Positions 22,601 through 32,989 are shown, numbered from the stretch's first letter. The stretch: DNA of 64,000 bases from Stenogyne calaminthoides (GCA_037126765.1 JBBCBC010000030.1:4250478-4314477); one strand, 5' to 3'. A program made the numbers and translations. The notes: generated by a model not told the origin, from the sequence alone.

Positions 22601-24629
22601 CTTACATGTTGGAATTGCGTCAACTTTCCATCAAAAAATTCTACGTTCACATTTATTGGAGCCGCATAGCTGAAAAAGTATTATGTATCAGGATAGGTTA
22701 AAAGGGTTTCAAGAACTATGATGCACTCTAAAGAAAGTAGTGTTTTCATTTTAAGGAAAACCAAACCAAAAGAATCTTTGAATTATCGAAATTCACATTG
22801 AAAAACCACCTTAAGAATACAATAACAGCGAAAATGTAATGGAATGCAACATTCAAGTTGGATATTTCCAGTCAATATAGCCTACAAGATATATGTTGCT
22901 ACAAACAAGACCTCGAAGAAGTGTCTAACCTCAATGCAAAATGAAACTGTGTAATTGAGGATATAGCTGAAAAGACTTTAAAATAGAAGATACAACTAAG
23001 AGTGAAACCTAACAGAGCATTTGGCCCCTCTTTTTTCCTCATTCGCCTTTTCGATGAGTATAAATGCCTTCCTGAATGTGTTTCTACGTGAAAACGAGGG
23101 ACATCTTTTGGGTTCAATATATCTATTTAAAAGCCATGTTAAAAATTTTATATTACATCTAGGTGCTTAAAATGTATCCGCAGATCAGAGACCGTGATTC
23201 CGCCTAAAGGTTTTATAAAAGACACAAATTAAACTAGTTAAACTCACGTAAAATCAGAGAGACGGCATCTTTGAGGAGTAATATCTTCGGAGATGTAATT
23301 CACTGTCATTGATGGTTTACCAATGTTAACATCTGTGTATCTGCAATGGAGTAAATTCTAGTCATCACAATGCGTAAGAACGTGATGCAGATGAAATCAC
23401 AGAATACGAAGAATAATTTCACCTCAAATAAATATTAGGATGATCGTAAGAGGTGATGAGATTATTAGCTTGGACAATCTTTTTTATCTGCGTCGTCACA
23501 AAGTAATTGAAGGACTGTAAATGTTGTTTTACAAGACCTCTCACCTGCATTTGCACATTAACAACAGTCAAATTTCCAGCAAACTACTATAACCCTTTCT
23601 CTGAGAAAAAATCTGGATCAAACGGAATTAACCAGCAATATCACCACATAATTGACAAGCTTGCTGGTTCTATGGCATTCTATTGCTAATCTAATACAAA
23701 GTGTGAAATTTAGATGCAAATAATTGAAACCTTGTAAAGACAATGAAATGAAATATGAATATAATCTCAACTTAAAAGATTATCAATAAACATGAAATAC
23801 AAAATTACAACCAGAATAATTACTTGCCCACATATTCATTAAGACTTCCCACTAGCAAATTAGGTAAGGTTACCCAGATATAATAAGTCAAATCAGTCCC
23901 TTTGCTTACTCACTCTTGATGCACTGATACCATGTAATATGAATTGCTTAATTGTCGTATAAATCACGGCATTTTGCTTCGATTGTCATGTCAAATTGCC
24001 CGTGCTTCAATGGTTTCTTTTCGAAAGGAAGTTTGTGAATTATACTACCATTAGATTAATATAAAAACCTTGACCTTTCAAACATTAAACAAAAGAATAT
24101 GATGCACTAATTTATTCGTTTCACATACAAAAAGACAGATACAAAACCAGAAACAGAGTGTCAAGTATCAAAAGATAAACAGGAACAAACAAGAAATCAA
24201 ACCTTCAAGAATTCAGGGACCAATTGATACTTATCGACGGCATTCTTCACCGGGGCGTTTAACTTGTCAATTCCCAATCTAAGTGAAACATTAGTTAGCG
24301 TGTAATCAAACTTCAAAAAATTCACTTTACAAGTAAGTTTTTAATTCAGAGCTTTAACATAAAGGAGTCCGCACATTGATTTGCAACTCAGTATAAAATT
24401 ATAATAGGAAAGTTTTTGCCAACTTAAATCAAAATTTTAGGTCCATCTCCAATCTAATCGTCATCGTAATACATGCAACCGTGGTGCGTACACATACTAT
24501 CGCGACGAATTACCATTCAACGGATGCATACACAAATTATAAATCTATTATGCACATAGTAATCGATTGAGCATACCCCTTCCCCTGTAAATCACTGGAC
24601 AAAGCAGGGTCGTCTTTCTTCACCACCAT
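7622..24629 (-). CDS. NRPC2: DNA-directed RNA polymerase III subunit 2 (NRPC2/RPC2), 38 exons
   Basis: Second-largest catalytic subunit of nuclear RNA polymerase III, which makes tRNA, 5S rRNA and U6. Exons, 5' to 3': 24629-24577, 24278-24203, 23544-23423, 23340-23248, 22669-22606, 22484-22397, 22263-22211, 21815-21751, 20871-20766, 20686-20576, 20372-20313, 19798-19763, 19669-19619, 19548-19450, 19252-19193, 18892-18800, 16487-16386, 16293-16183, 16098-15982, 15630-15514, 15366-15286, 14720-14616, 14410-14330, 14254-14123, 14027-13983, 12042-11965, 11897-11758, 11666-11573, 11472-11351, 11265-11130, 11054-10924, 10567-10442, 10339-10284, 9793-9723, 9415-9331, 9258-9155, 8521-8393, 7672-7622. 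They sum to 1148 codons and stay in frame. Landmarks are WGMLCPCDTPEG, GYDIEDAIVMNKSSLDRG (metal-binding loop), GDKFSSRHGQKG, and a C-terminal C2C2 zinc finger (VCEKCG...CSTC). The sequence follows Arabidopsis NRPC2 closely, RPC2 rather than the Pol II subunit. The introns after exons 21 and 25 begin with GC. Large introns carry transposons. Confidence 0.97.
7722..7814 (+). mobile_element. Short tRNA-derived SINE in the last NRPC2 intron
   Basis: The sequence starts like a tRNA: an A-box-like stretch (ACTCAAGCGGTTAGAGCAC) and a B-box-like stretch (GGATTCAAATT), then AATA and a poly-A tail. The 8-mer GTCATATC flanks it at 7714-7721 and 7815-7822, which fits target-primed insertion. At about 93 bp it is little more than a tRNA head plus tail. 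It lies antisense to NRPC2. Confidence 0.7.
10655..10815 (+). repeat. TATTAGTTGTTTT repeat with GTGCACC-type ends, in an NRPC2 intron
   Basis: Units related to GGTATTAGTTGTTTT-N-ACTAAA repeat three to four times, and the block ends with TTGTGCACCAG and CGTGCACC. A clearly related block lies at 59020-59165 in SRF, in the same arrangement. Confidence 0.6.
12307..12645. mobile_element. Tourist-like MITE (339 bp)
   Basis: Left end GGGTATGTTCGTTT, right end AAACGAACATACCC, flanked by TAA at 12304-12306 and 12646-12648. The TIR and 3-bp target fit PIF/Harbinger Tourist elements. It has no coding capacity and lies in NRPC2 intron 25. Related elements are at 17419 and 18272. Confidence 0.85.
12744..12986 (-). 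pseudogene. Exon-like fragment of an unidentified gene inside NRPC2 intron 25
   Basis: After an AG acceptor-like site near 12981, the minus strand reads LMVKGGIYNNTVQLCNV, then DEDSIPAYVEQMEVLTLKAF, which has typical conserved-exon composition. A second exon-like piece follows (PFFPVSEKSDGSLW), preceded by TTTTTTAG and followed by a GT. It is not part of NRPC2, because exons 25 and 26 join in frame across it at the conserved NQ-LRRMDN position. It is probably a captured or transposed gene fragment. It sits about 100 bp from the Tourist-like MITE. I do not recognise the parent gene. Confidence 0.5.
17017..17274. mobile_element. Stowaway MITE in NRPC2 intron 16
   Basis: Begins CTCCCTCCATCCCCTTCTTA and ends with its complement (AAGAAGGGGACTGAGGGAG), flanked by TA on both sides. 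Standard Tc1/mariner-type Stowaway ends. Confidence 0.85.
17342..17416 (+). repeat. ATGAAAGAATTTCATCTCAT repeat, copy 1
   Basis: This block recurs near 18048-18130 and, split by a MITE, at 18232-18268 plus 18630-18665. Shared text includes ATGAAAGAATTT, TCTCATCTAAA and GTGTGGAAT. It probably comes from an older retroelement or SINE-like sequence that the Tourist-like MITEs later entered. Confidence 0.6.
17419..17867. mobile_element. Tourist-like MITE (449 bp)
   Basis: Inverted ends GGCTATATTTGTTTA and TAAACAAACATAGCC, with TAA at 17416-17418 and 17868-17870. Same superfamily as the elements at 12307 and 18272 but more diverged. The interior is AT-rich with repeated ATACACATTTT-like units. 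Confidence 0.8.
18048..18130 (+). repeat. ATGAAAGAATTTCATCTCAT repeat, copy 2
   Basis: Preceded by GCTCTGGTACC, as copy 3 is preceded by GCTCTGATAC, so the repeat unit starts upstream of the ATG. This copy is uninterrupted. Confidence 0.6.
18272..18626. mobile_element. Tourist-like MITE (355 bp)
   Basis: Inverted ends GGGTATGTTTGTTTT and GAAACAAACATACCC, with GTA at 18269-18271 and 18627-18629. It splits copy 3 of the ATGAAAGAATTT repeat, so it is younger than that repeat. It lies in NRPC2 intron 16. Confidence 0.85.
18938..19150. mobile_element. Foldback MITE in NRPC2 intron 15
   Basis: A long imperfect palindrome. The left end reads GTGAAACTTGTTCAC and the right end GTGAACAAGTTTCAC, and complementarity continues inward through AATATCATAACA-type blocks. 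A related stretch (TTGTTCATAATATGAAAATG) lies inside the hAT MITE near 41881. Confidence 0.75.
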
Positions 24630-24933
24630 TGTCGATTGTTGATGCTCGCGGATAATGGGAGAGAGCGATAAACCCTAAACCCTTTGAATATACATTTGGG
24701 AAAAAAAAAAACCCCAATTTTATATCAAGCCCAGAGGCCCACAACGCTTCCTACTGTCAAACCCCCAGCTTTGTTCTTTTTCAAATATAATCAATGTATT
24801 GCTTCACTAAATAATCGATGTGGGATAAAATTGAGAGATATTTAGAATTCAAGTTTCTATCGCAACTCTTAACCTCCGCAAGTACTTTTAACACCCTAGC
24901 TTTTTTCTTTTCTTTTCTTTTTATTATTTATTA
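24630..24933 (-). promoter_or_regulatory. Upstream region of NRPC2
   Basis: Contains the presumed NRPC2 leader and promoter. The start at 24629 was chosen because MVVKKDDPALSSDLQG joins in frame to the conserved exon 2, and the next intron has a proper GT. No clear TATA box was recognised. Confidence 0.4.
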
Positions 24934-25133
24934 CTCTTCGTTCCAAAGTTATTTATCTCTTTTAAAAAATGACTCATCACAACATTTACCCAAAAAAAAT
25001 CATTTATTTTAGTAATAACATATATAGAACTACAATACTATCAATTAAAAGTTATTTTAAATATTACTCTATCCGTCCCAATCAAAAACTCCTATCAAAA
25101 GCAAATGTGTAAATAACTTTGGAACGGAGATAG
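24934..25133. mobile_element. Diverged Stowaway-like MITE upstream of NRPC2
   Basis: Left end CTCTTCGTTCCAAAGTTATT, complement of the right end CTATCTCCGTTCCAAAGTTA, flanked by TA. An internal CTCTATCCGTCCC suggests a nested or rearranged second copy. Confidence 0.65.
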
Positions 25134-25371
25134 TAATAAAATATTAAGATATTGAGATTTATGAACATTATAAATTATTCACATTGGCAAAGTTTAATAA
25201 TTATATCTTTCAAAAATTTATCCCCATGAGAAATTTTAGGTTTAATTAAAATCAAATTTTAATGATTTTACAAGAGGTTCGAATTCTTTTTTTCTTTTTT
25301 TTACTGGAAAATATTTTTATTTTAGAGGATTCAATTTGTAAACTTAAAGCACACAGAAAAACATAATCTCG

Positions 25372-25530
25372 TACTTTTTACGACTCCAACACCAAAGATT
25401 AAAGTTTTTTTTTTTTAAAGAAGAGACGAGAAACTCCCCCCACCCGTGCTCTCATACTTTTTACGACTCCAACACCAAAGATTAAAGTTTTTTTTTTGAG
25501 GAAGAGACGAGAAATTCCCCCCACCCGTGC
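25372..25530 (+). repeat. Tandem duplication of an about 80-bp unit
   Basis: Two adjacent copies beginning TACTTTTTACGACTCCAACA and ending CCCCCCACCCGTGC (about 25372-25449 and 25455-25530), differing mainly in poly-T length. A third partial copy with GACTCCAACACCAAAGATTA lies at about 25644-25694. Confidence 0.8.
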
Positions 25531-25539
25531 CGTTGGTCC

Positions 25540-26110
25540 TCAAATGGCAGGGTTTAATCGAAGGATGTCGCAAGTGGACACTTATGGGAGATCGAAGGAT
25601 GTTTTACGGGAGAGAGCCAAAAAGCAAAAACTCAAATTCTCTCATACTTTGTGCCCAAGTGACTCCAACACCAAAGATTAAAGTTTTTTTTTTTCAATGG
25701 AGAATTTGTCGAAGGATGTCAAATTCCAACACCCAACCAACAAACTCAACAGTAAAGCGGATTGTAGAATCGAAGGATGTGCCCAGTGGCGGATTAACTT
25801 ATAGGAGAGAATAACAAACTCGGTAGAACGGATTGTAAATCGGGGATGCCATGGGAGAGAAAGGCAACAAGATTCATCCGCGACAAAACTTATAATATTT
25901 CAATGGAGAATTTGTTCAATGGAAATTTGTCGACGTCCTGCACAAACACTTACGGAGAGAGCCAACAAACTCAAATTTTAGCGGATTAGAAGGATGTCTG
26001 AAGGATGGGAGCCAACAAACTCAAATTGTAGATAAGGATGCTTAGATGGGAGAGCCAACAAGATTCAATCCTGGACAAACCCCCATAATATTTCAATGGA
26101 GAATTTGTCT
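25540..26110 (+). repeat. Scrambled minisatellite-like region
   Basis: Fragments recur in varied order: GAGAGCCAACAAACTCAAA, GCGGATTGTAGAATC, GAAGGATG and TTTCAATGGAGAATTTGTC. The last occurs near 25693, 25899 and 26090, about 200 bp apart. The open frames here follow the repeat units and are not genes. Confidence 0.65.
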
Positions 26111-26197
26111 CACACGGGGTTCGAACATGCGTTGCCGGGGGATTTCTCCCCACATCACCACAAACTTTATCAACTTGGCTATGCCCTTGGGGGCAAT
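26090..26197 (-). mobile_element. tRNA-like SINE fragment
   Basis: On the minus strand there is an A-box-like TAGCCAAGTTG followed about 50 bp later by a B-box-like GTTCGAACCCC. The spacing is longer than in a tRNA gene, and no cloverleaf closes, so this is a SINE-type remnant rather than a tRNA gene. No target duplication was identified. Confidence 0.45.
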
Positions 26198-26239
26198 TAT
26201 TAAAGTTATTTTACTATATCTAGTTTGCATTCAAGATAC

Positions 26240-27835
26240 TTTATGATATAAAGACTATAAAATACAAATTTTGAATCAAAAGTACTCTAAAATAGAAAAG
26301 AAAAAAATAATGACTCTAAGGTACAAAATGTATCAATTTTACCCCTAACATCAAACCAAACGGCCCCTACCACCTATTTCTCTCTTCAGTCTCTTCCCCC
26401 AATTCATTCTATTCCTCGCACTCTCTCTCTCTCTCTCACCCTCTCTCTCTAAAAACCTACCGCTCTCTCCCTCTATATTTCGGCCAGCTCACCTCCCTTG
26501 GCTACCATCACCAACATCAACACCACCACAAGCCGACCCAACCACTCTCTCCCTCTCCTTCTCTATTTCAAAAATGGACCCGAGGGCGCCGCCGACGTCA
26601 TCACAACCTCTGCTCTCTTTTGCGATGGTGAGAGGTCGTTGGGCCCTATTTTTTATGGTTTGGTGTTGGATCTGGGGGCGATGGTGATTTGATGTGGTGT
26701 TTGGGGATGATGGAGACGAAGGTGGAGTGGCGGTGGTGTTTGACGGTTCGGTGGTGGGCTGGCCTGGTTGATCTGTTGTGTGACGGCAGCGGAGGCTGTT
26801 TGTTTAATTCATGTCCAGGTTTAATTCTTTCAAATCTTGATGTAATTTTTAGTTTGTTTTATGGAGTATTGATTGTGAACCCTGGTTTTTTTTTCTGGAG
26901 TTGTTGGCGGAGAGGTTGACGAACGGTATGACTTTGCAGGATTCTAATTATTCTACTGTAATTTTGTTTGCAGATTTCAGTAAATTGCTGCATGATGAAG
27001 AAGACAGCTTATTTGTGTAATTTTGCTTTTTAATGTGTGTAATTTTTTTATTTTTTACTGTATTAATTTACATAGTTTCTTTGTATTTTTAGGATTTGTA
27101 TTTTTGTAGAAAACAGTGATCATCAGATTTGTAGATTTGTGTAATTTTTAGGATTTTATTTTTGCAGATTTGTTTAATTTTGTGTTGATTTGTGTATGTA
27201 TTTTTCCGTTTCATTTATTTAATTTGTAATTAGGTGTTTATTTTTGCAGATTAGGGTTTCTGTTTAAATTAGGGCCCAAAATATATTTTTTAAAACAAAA
27301 AAAAAAGCAATCCAGGATCCAAAATATAATTTATTTTTTTTTAAATGTACTCTAAAAATGGTCTAAAATATAATTTTTTTTTAAAAATGCACTCTAAAAT
27401 TGGTCCAAAATATAATTTTATGAAAAAAATACACTTCAAAATTAATCTAAAATATAATTTTTTTTTAAATGCACTTCCGGGCCTAAAATATAATTTTTTT
27501 TTTTTAAAATGCACTTTAAAATTGGGAAAGTGCATATTCTAAATACAAATTTTATAAAATTTGAAATTTAAATTAAATTATATAAAAAATTACAATTAAT
27601 AAAAAAGTAGAATAAAAAAGAAAAATACAGAAAATAAAAAAAAATTGTTCTAGTAGTGCAGAAAATTAAATTAAAAAAATTGCACTCCAAAATGCGTTAG
27701 AAGTGCAGAAAATATGTCAGAAGTGCAGAAAACTGAGCAGAAGGGTAACTTAGACTTTTTGACCATTTTTTTTGTACCTTGTAGTCACTTTTTTTTGGTT
27801 ATGTACCTTAGAGTTCTTTTGTTAGTGACTTTGTA
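26240..27835. mobile_element. MULE-like element 2
   Basis: Shares the plan of element 1: a left end with sub-copies of TGACTCTAAGGTACAAAATG, a CT-rich tract (26421-26460), a GC-rich gene-like segment (26498-26920), a T-rich zone, an AT-rich tandem array, then CTTTTTGACCATTTTTTTTG and GTACCTTAGAGTTC, which complement the left end. The boundaries are approximate and I found no target duplication. No transposase was seen. Confidence 0.6.
27330..27540 (+). repeat. AT-rich tandem array, about 40-45-bp unit
   Basis: Four to five units of the form AAATGCACTCTAAAATTGGT plus CCAAAATATAATTTTTTTT. Because the array is nearly palindromic in composition, it is open on both strands. Those frames are artefacts. 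A looser version lies at 6840-7010 in element 1. Confidence 0.75.
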
Positions 27836-28755
27836 GTGGAGAGTCACTCACCCGATATTTTATTTGAGGTAGTGTTTTTCTTTTCTTTTTTTTTTGTCTA
27901 TACATTGGTTAGTGAAATTAAATTGTTTGTGAAGTGTATTACGTTATATGTTAATTATGTCTATTACGTGTTGTATATCATTAAATCAAAATGTTAAGGT
28001 CTAGCTCACGGATCACCATAGCCACTAAAACGATTTAAACAGGGCTTTAAATAAAGTATTTTGAGACTTATGAGATAAAGAAGACAGTTCATGTATGAAA
28101 TGTATTTATTATTGCATTGATTGTTTTCCTCTTTTTTATATATACATTTAGTTTGAATAGTTGGACCCAAATGAGTGCATATGGAATAAATCTCATCCTC
28201 ATGCATAACTTGCAAACGATATGAAAAAAAGAAAATAAATGACATGACTTGATTTGTTAATTTGCCTAAATTGAGATGGCAAGTTTAATATTATGAGGTC
28301 ATATGCTGGTGTGTTAAAATTGTGTCGTGGCTTATCAATGCACCATTACTATTATTTTTTAAATAATAATACAAAATTTTTTAAGATACAATGATAATGC
28401 CTCCACATTATAGTGATATTTAAATAAATTGGGTTCATTTTTTAAACTTGAGTTTGAGTTCGTAAAAGTTTTTATCTTTATATAAAATAGAAAGCTTGGA
28501 CAGACTTTATTACCAGCTAAACTAAGTTTGAAAAAGTACAGTCTTAAAAGGAAAAAAAATAGTAATTTTTCATTTCAAGTTAACTTTTAGTGCATAACTA
28601 TGTCAAGTTGTATTCAAAGGTGAAAACAAGTTACATGTTCTAAAAATACATTTAAATTGCATAAATACACTTGATTCATACAATACTTTGTCTAAATATT
28701 TTTATAAACGATTATTAATTTGGCATTTTTTAGAACAAAATGCACCGTGCACAGG
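27836..28755. other. AT-rich non-coding stretch
   Basis: No exon-like sequence. A minus-strand frame at 28006-28245 has no features beyond a short Phe-rich start. Confidence 0.4.
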
Positions 28756-28955
28756 GACGGACGCAAGAATTTTAAATTAGCTTCACAGGTGTTGAACCCT
28801 TGATTTCTCCATTATTAGATTAGAAAAAAGAGGTTGTACCACCGGGTCAACCACATTTGTTAACAACAATATTAATTTTTAAATATATTATTTAAATATT
28901 TCGAAAATTCCAGGGCCCAAGTACCCCCCTTGTCCCGTTCGTCCATGATCGTGCA
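28756..28955. mobile_element. Possible hAT-type MITE remnant
   Basis: The left end CAGGGACGGACGCA resembles the complement of the right end (CATGGACGAACGG), a pattern common at plant hAT ends. The internal GTTGAACCCTTGAT is tRNA-like. A CAGGGGCGGACGCAGG sequence also occurs at 52398. No target duplication was confirmed. Confidence 0.35.
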
Positions 28956-28974
28956 ATCATATTTTATTTTAGAA

Positions 28975-29133
28975 TCACGATTTATTATATTAAAAAGTGC
29001 AACTTACTTGCATTGAATCATGCAACCGTTTTTCCATATTAATAATTGCACGATACAGTGTAAATAAGTTGCATTTTTTAGTATAATAAATCGTACGGTT
29101 CTAAAATGCACTATGAGTGTGTGCACCTGAGTG
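28975..29133. mobile_element. Foldback element, family of the SRF-intron palindrome
   Basis: Two arms pair across a short centre. The right arm GTGTAAATAAGTTGCATTTT and AAAATGCACTATG match the element at 62560-62735, and GAGTGCATACAAGA follows in both. The arms are more diverged here, so this is an older copy. Confidence 0.6.
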
Positions 29134-29401
29134 CATACAAGATCTATCTATCTATTATTGGTGCACAAGGTCTACATAATACCTTCTTTATTTGAGTAAC
29201 ACTCTTGTGAATCAGATTTATACATGAAAATTATCACTGTTTAAAAATATAGCATATTTTTTAACAGTGATAGATTTTGTGCATAACAGTCAAAGTTTTT
29301 ATACATATTAGTGATACTAAAAAAATGAACTCGATTCACACAAATTTTTATCTATTTCTTTTTTTGACCGGTTGATTTGGCATTCTTATTAATAGTATAA
29401 A

Positions 29402-29440
29402 CTAGTATATCACCCGTGTGTTGCACGGTTTGTGAGTATA
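29402..29440 (-). mobile_element. Possible Helitron 3' end
   Basis: Read on the minus strand, a CCGTGCAACACACGG hairpin is followed about a dozen bases later by CTAG and then T. This matches the usual Helitron 3' end (hairpin then CTRR, inserted before T). The matching TC-starting 5' end was not found, so the element length is unknown. Confidence 0.4.
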
Positions 29441-30364
29441 AAATGAACATAATATAAAATGTATTCATTTTTGTGTTAAATAAATTATAAAAAATTATTT
29501 TACTTGTAATAATAATAAGAATCTTTTTTTTATTTTTTTAAATATATTTTTTTTATTTAGATGCAACGCACGATTTATGAACATGTTTTGTTTTTACAAT
29601 CAGGCACATGGGAAATGGGTGGCGCTCCAACTGCTTAAAAAAAATAGATTGTTAACTAATGTAACTTTAAAAATATTTTTTTTCTTACAATTTTAAATTA
29701 TTTCCTTTTAAACAACTTTGATTGTCACTTATTATTGTCTTCTCAATTCCCATTGCATGTCAAAATTTTCAAATTGTCCCCTTTAGTTACTCTAAACATG
29801 ATAACATATAACTACCCATGATTAAAATTGATCTCCTTAAGAAAAAGTCCAAGATTTTTAATAATTGTCTATAATTCTTATTAATGATCACACCATAAGA
29901 TATCATTAGTCAAAATTATTTTTCTAAGATGTTAAAGAGAGTTTACTATCTAATGATGACAATGTCATTCCTAAAATCAACATTCTTTGTCCTAAGTTAG
30001 TCTCGATTAATATTTTCTTTTATAAATATGGGTACTGAGCTTCATCACAACCAACCTAATATCATTTTACAATCCAAGATTTAATGTCAATTGTATATGC
30101 AACTAATTCATAGTAATTGGACTCAATGATGGAACTACATGTTCTATGTTGGGATCACGTGCCCCCATATTTTTTTAAGTATATAGTATATTATAATTAT
30201 TAGGAGTAATACTTATATTATATGTATATAATGACTTAAATGAGTTTTTAAAAGTGTTATAATTAGTTAATCTTGCAAATATTTCATCTAAAAATTTTTG
30301 TAGATTTGTTATGTATATGCACTATCACTATTTAAAAAATTAAATATTTTTTAAGATAGTAATA
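29441..30364. other. AT-rich non-coding stretch
   Basis: Possibly the interior of the Helitron-like element ending at 29402. No helicase or Rep motif and no exon-like frame was seen. Confidence 0.35.
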
Positions 30365-30372
30365 GTGTATAT

Positions 30373-31209
30373 TAGAGATGCTAAACGGATTGCGGGCTAT
30401 AGGGCCGAACCGTTTAATCTTGAAAAATACAGGGTTAGGATTGACAATTCGGTGGCCCGTTTAAGAGTGAACCAATAAGGTCCTAACTCGTTTAGGCCCG
30501 TAACTCGGTAGGGCTGACCCTAATGGGTTAGGGCCGGACCGCCAGCCCGTTCTAGTCTTTTTTTTTTTATACTCTTTCAGTCCCACATTAAGGTTTCCTT
30601 TTGCTTTTGGCACACAAATTAATGAATATAATATTAAATGATTGAGATGTAATAGGAAAAGTAAAAAGGTACAGAGATATAGGGAGAAAGGGTAGAAAGA
30701 AAAGGTGCAGACACACCTATCATTAAAGGAAATGAGAACCTTAGGGTGGGACGGACGAAAATGAAAAAATGGGAACCTTTGTGTGTGGGACGGAGGTAGT
30801 ATATATTTATGTTGGTTTAATAAATTAATAAGGTAAAAATAAATATTAAATATATAAATAAAATAATAATAATAAATGAATATAAATAATAAATTGTCTA
30901 TTAAAGTTTTATTACTTCTAACTTCATAAGAAATTGTAGTCTTTACGTGAAACTCATATATGTACATTTTAGTTGCTAGTATTTTAAATTAACCGAATTA
31001 ATATATCAATCAATTATAGCTCAAATATATAGAACATAAAAAATGAAAAAAAAAAAAAAAAAAAACAGTGTAGCCTGCCCGTTTAGCCCGAGGCCCGCTA
31101 GGGTTGGGGTTAGGTTGCAGCTTTTAAAGACCCATTTAAAAGTGAACCGCTAAGACTCTAATCTGTTTAGGTCCGTGGCCCTATAGGGCTGGCCCGTTTA
31201 ACATCTCTA
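30373..31209. mobile_element. hAT-type MITE with 8-bp target duplication
   Basis: Begins TAGAGATGCTAAACGG and ends CCGTTTAACATCTCTA after sequence shared between both arms (GGGCTATAGGGCC-like). GTGTATAT flanks it at 30365-30372 and 31210-31217, the 8-bp target length of hAT elements. It is interrupted by a Stowaway at 30572-30799. It codes for no transposase; the long minus-strand frame over 30461-30967 is chance. A relative lies at 41427-42294. Confidence 0.85.
30572..30799. mobile_element. Stowaway MITE nested in the hAT MITE
   Basis: Left end CTCTTTCAGTCCCACATTAA, right end GTGTGGGACGGAGGTAG, flanked by TA. It lies wholly inside the hAT element, so it inserted later. Confidence 0.8.
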
Positions 31210-31217
31210 GTGTATAT

Positions 31218-32480
31218 GCATAATTATTATGACTAAAAAAATAGAATTCACGTGAACCCGGGCTCACAGGAAAATCTACTTGTTATATTATTTATTTTTG
31301 TGCCCCCGTCAATAAAATTTTCTGGATCCGTCCATGATTGGACTAATCAATTTAAATATTATATCCTATAAAAGAATCATACAAATAAGTAAATAAATTG
31401 AGCTTTATCACAACCAACCTAGTGTCATTTTACAATTCAACTAATAACGTCAACTAATAATTTAATTAAAAATTATTCAACTAACAATTTAAGTCTAATG
31501 TCAATAGCTCATGCAACTAATTTATGGTAATTGGACTAATCAATTTAAATCCAATATCATGTGATATTATCATACAAATAAATATATAAATTATACATTT
31601 TCATATATACAATACTTCTCGTCTTTTTTAGATTGCTCAAAATCCAAAAAGTTCATCTTTTATCACATTCTCAAAATAACAATAAAATAACTATACAATC
31701 CATGCTACCCTTTACAAACATCACTAAATTATATCACATGTCACTAATAATTACATACAAAATTAACTTATTTTTTTATCTTATTTCACTAAAATTGACA
31801 AAATACCCCTATCAAAAAACTATTTTATTACCTTCAAATATTAATAAAGAATTTCCTCATCAAAACCCGTGTCAAAATCAAGTGAGCAATCTAAAAAATA
31901 GATGGAAGAAGTAACTGGTTTTTAAAAAATATATATTCATATCAACTACAAAATATAACATTTTATATTATTAATCATTAACTGGTTTTTTTCTTTTTTG
32001 GTATAATGGTTTGTTATTATATATGTATAAATAGATTTAGTTTAAAATTTTGTAATAATTTTTTTGTTGATTTTTTTTTTTTTTTGGTATAATATTTTAT
32101 TATTATATATGTATAAATATATCTAGTTCAAAAAATTAAAAATAATATTAATAATTTAAAAAATAATTAATATATATATGTGGTAGATATGAGGAATTGA
32201 ACCTTGTACTCTTCCATACAAAGAAGATAAAAAATATTTGTTATATAATTTGTGCTACATCAAATTTGTTAAGATGTTTAAAATTTTATTAGAAAATTAT
32301 AACAATTTTTTAGCCCAATTTTTTGTCCAACATTTTGTTATTAGATATGTATAGACTAAAATTTTCAAATTTAAAACATGTAGATTTATAACTTAAAACA
32401 CTCATTTTATTAATAATGAAATAAATATTTTTTAATCTCGCATTACCGTTCGTTAGGTTTTCTAATTAAGAACTCCAGGC
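31218..32480. other. AT-rich non-coding stretch with a short tandem duplication
   Basis: No gene. TTATTATATATGTATAAATA occurs near 32014 and again near 32098, each after TTTTTGGTATAAT, which indicates a local duplication of about 85-90 bp. A tRNA-like GAATTGAACCTTGTACTC lies at about 32193. Confidence 0.45.
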
Positions 32481-32989
32481 CAGTTGTTAATAAATAAAGC
32501 ATGTAGTACTACCATCACCATCACCTTGAACTGAGCTGCATCATCAAAACTCCAAGCTGCTGCTCAAAGTCCTCAAATCTCTTCTTTCAAGATCAATCTT
32601 CGAACTCCGTGAAGATTCAACACAAACGCCAAAATCCTCTGGAACCCACCCCTTTTCTAAATTATCCGCGACAAATTTGCATTAATTCCTCGTAATTTGA
32701 AGCAAGCTCCACACCGTTCCTTGATTCCTCCAACCTTCCTGCGATTGTCTTTGAATTTATGTACTGAATGCTGAATTTCCTAATTCTTTATATTGCCCAG
32801 AGCTCAGCCTCTCTCTGTTTCTTGTCGTTTAGCAGAAATGCGCTTCTAATTTCATCGTTAAATCGACTCAAATCGAAAAACCCATGAGGAATAATCAAAA
32901 CCCTGAAGTTAAAATTGGGGGTTTATGTGAGTTTCTTTAATTAATGATGATAGCGTAGAAGATTGTTTGAAAAGGTGCATTTTTTTGTA

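Noticed and set aside
26100..26190. tRNA gene on the minus strand
   Set aside because: The box spacing is too long, and no cloverleaf closes.
27341..27542. Mirror-image open frames on both strands
   Set aside because: They are produced by the AT-rich tandem array, whose units read similarly on both strands.
28006..28245. 79-codon minus-strand frame
   Set aside because: No motif, no splice context and composition typical of AT-rich intergenic DNA.
30461..30967. 168-codon minus-strand frame
   Set aside because: It crosses the hAT MITE arm, the nested Stowaway and AT-rich DNA, and its Phe/Tyr/Ile-rich sequence has no domain.
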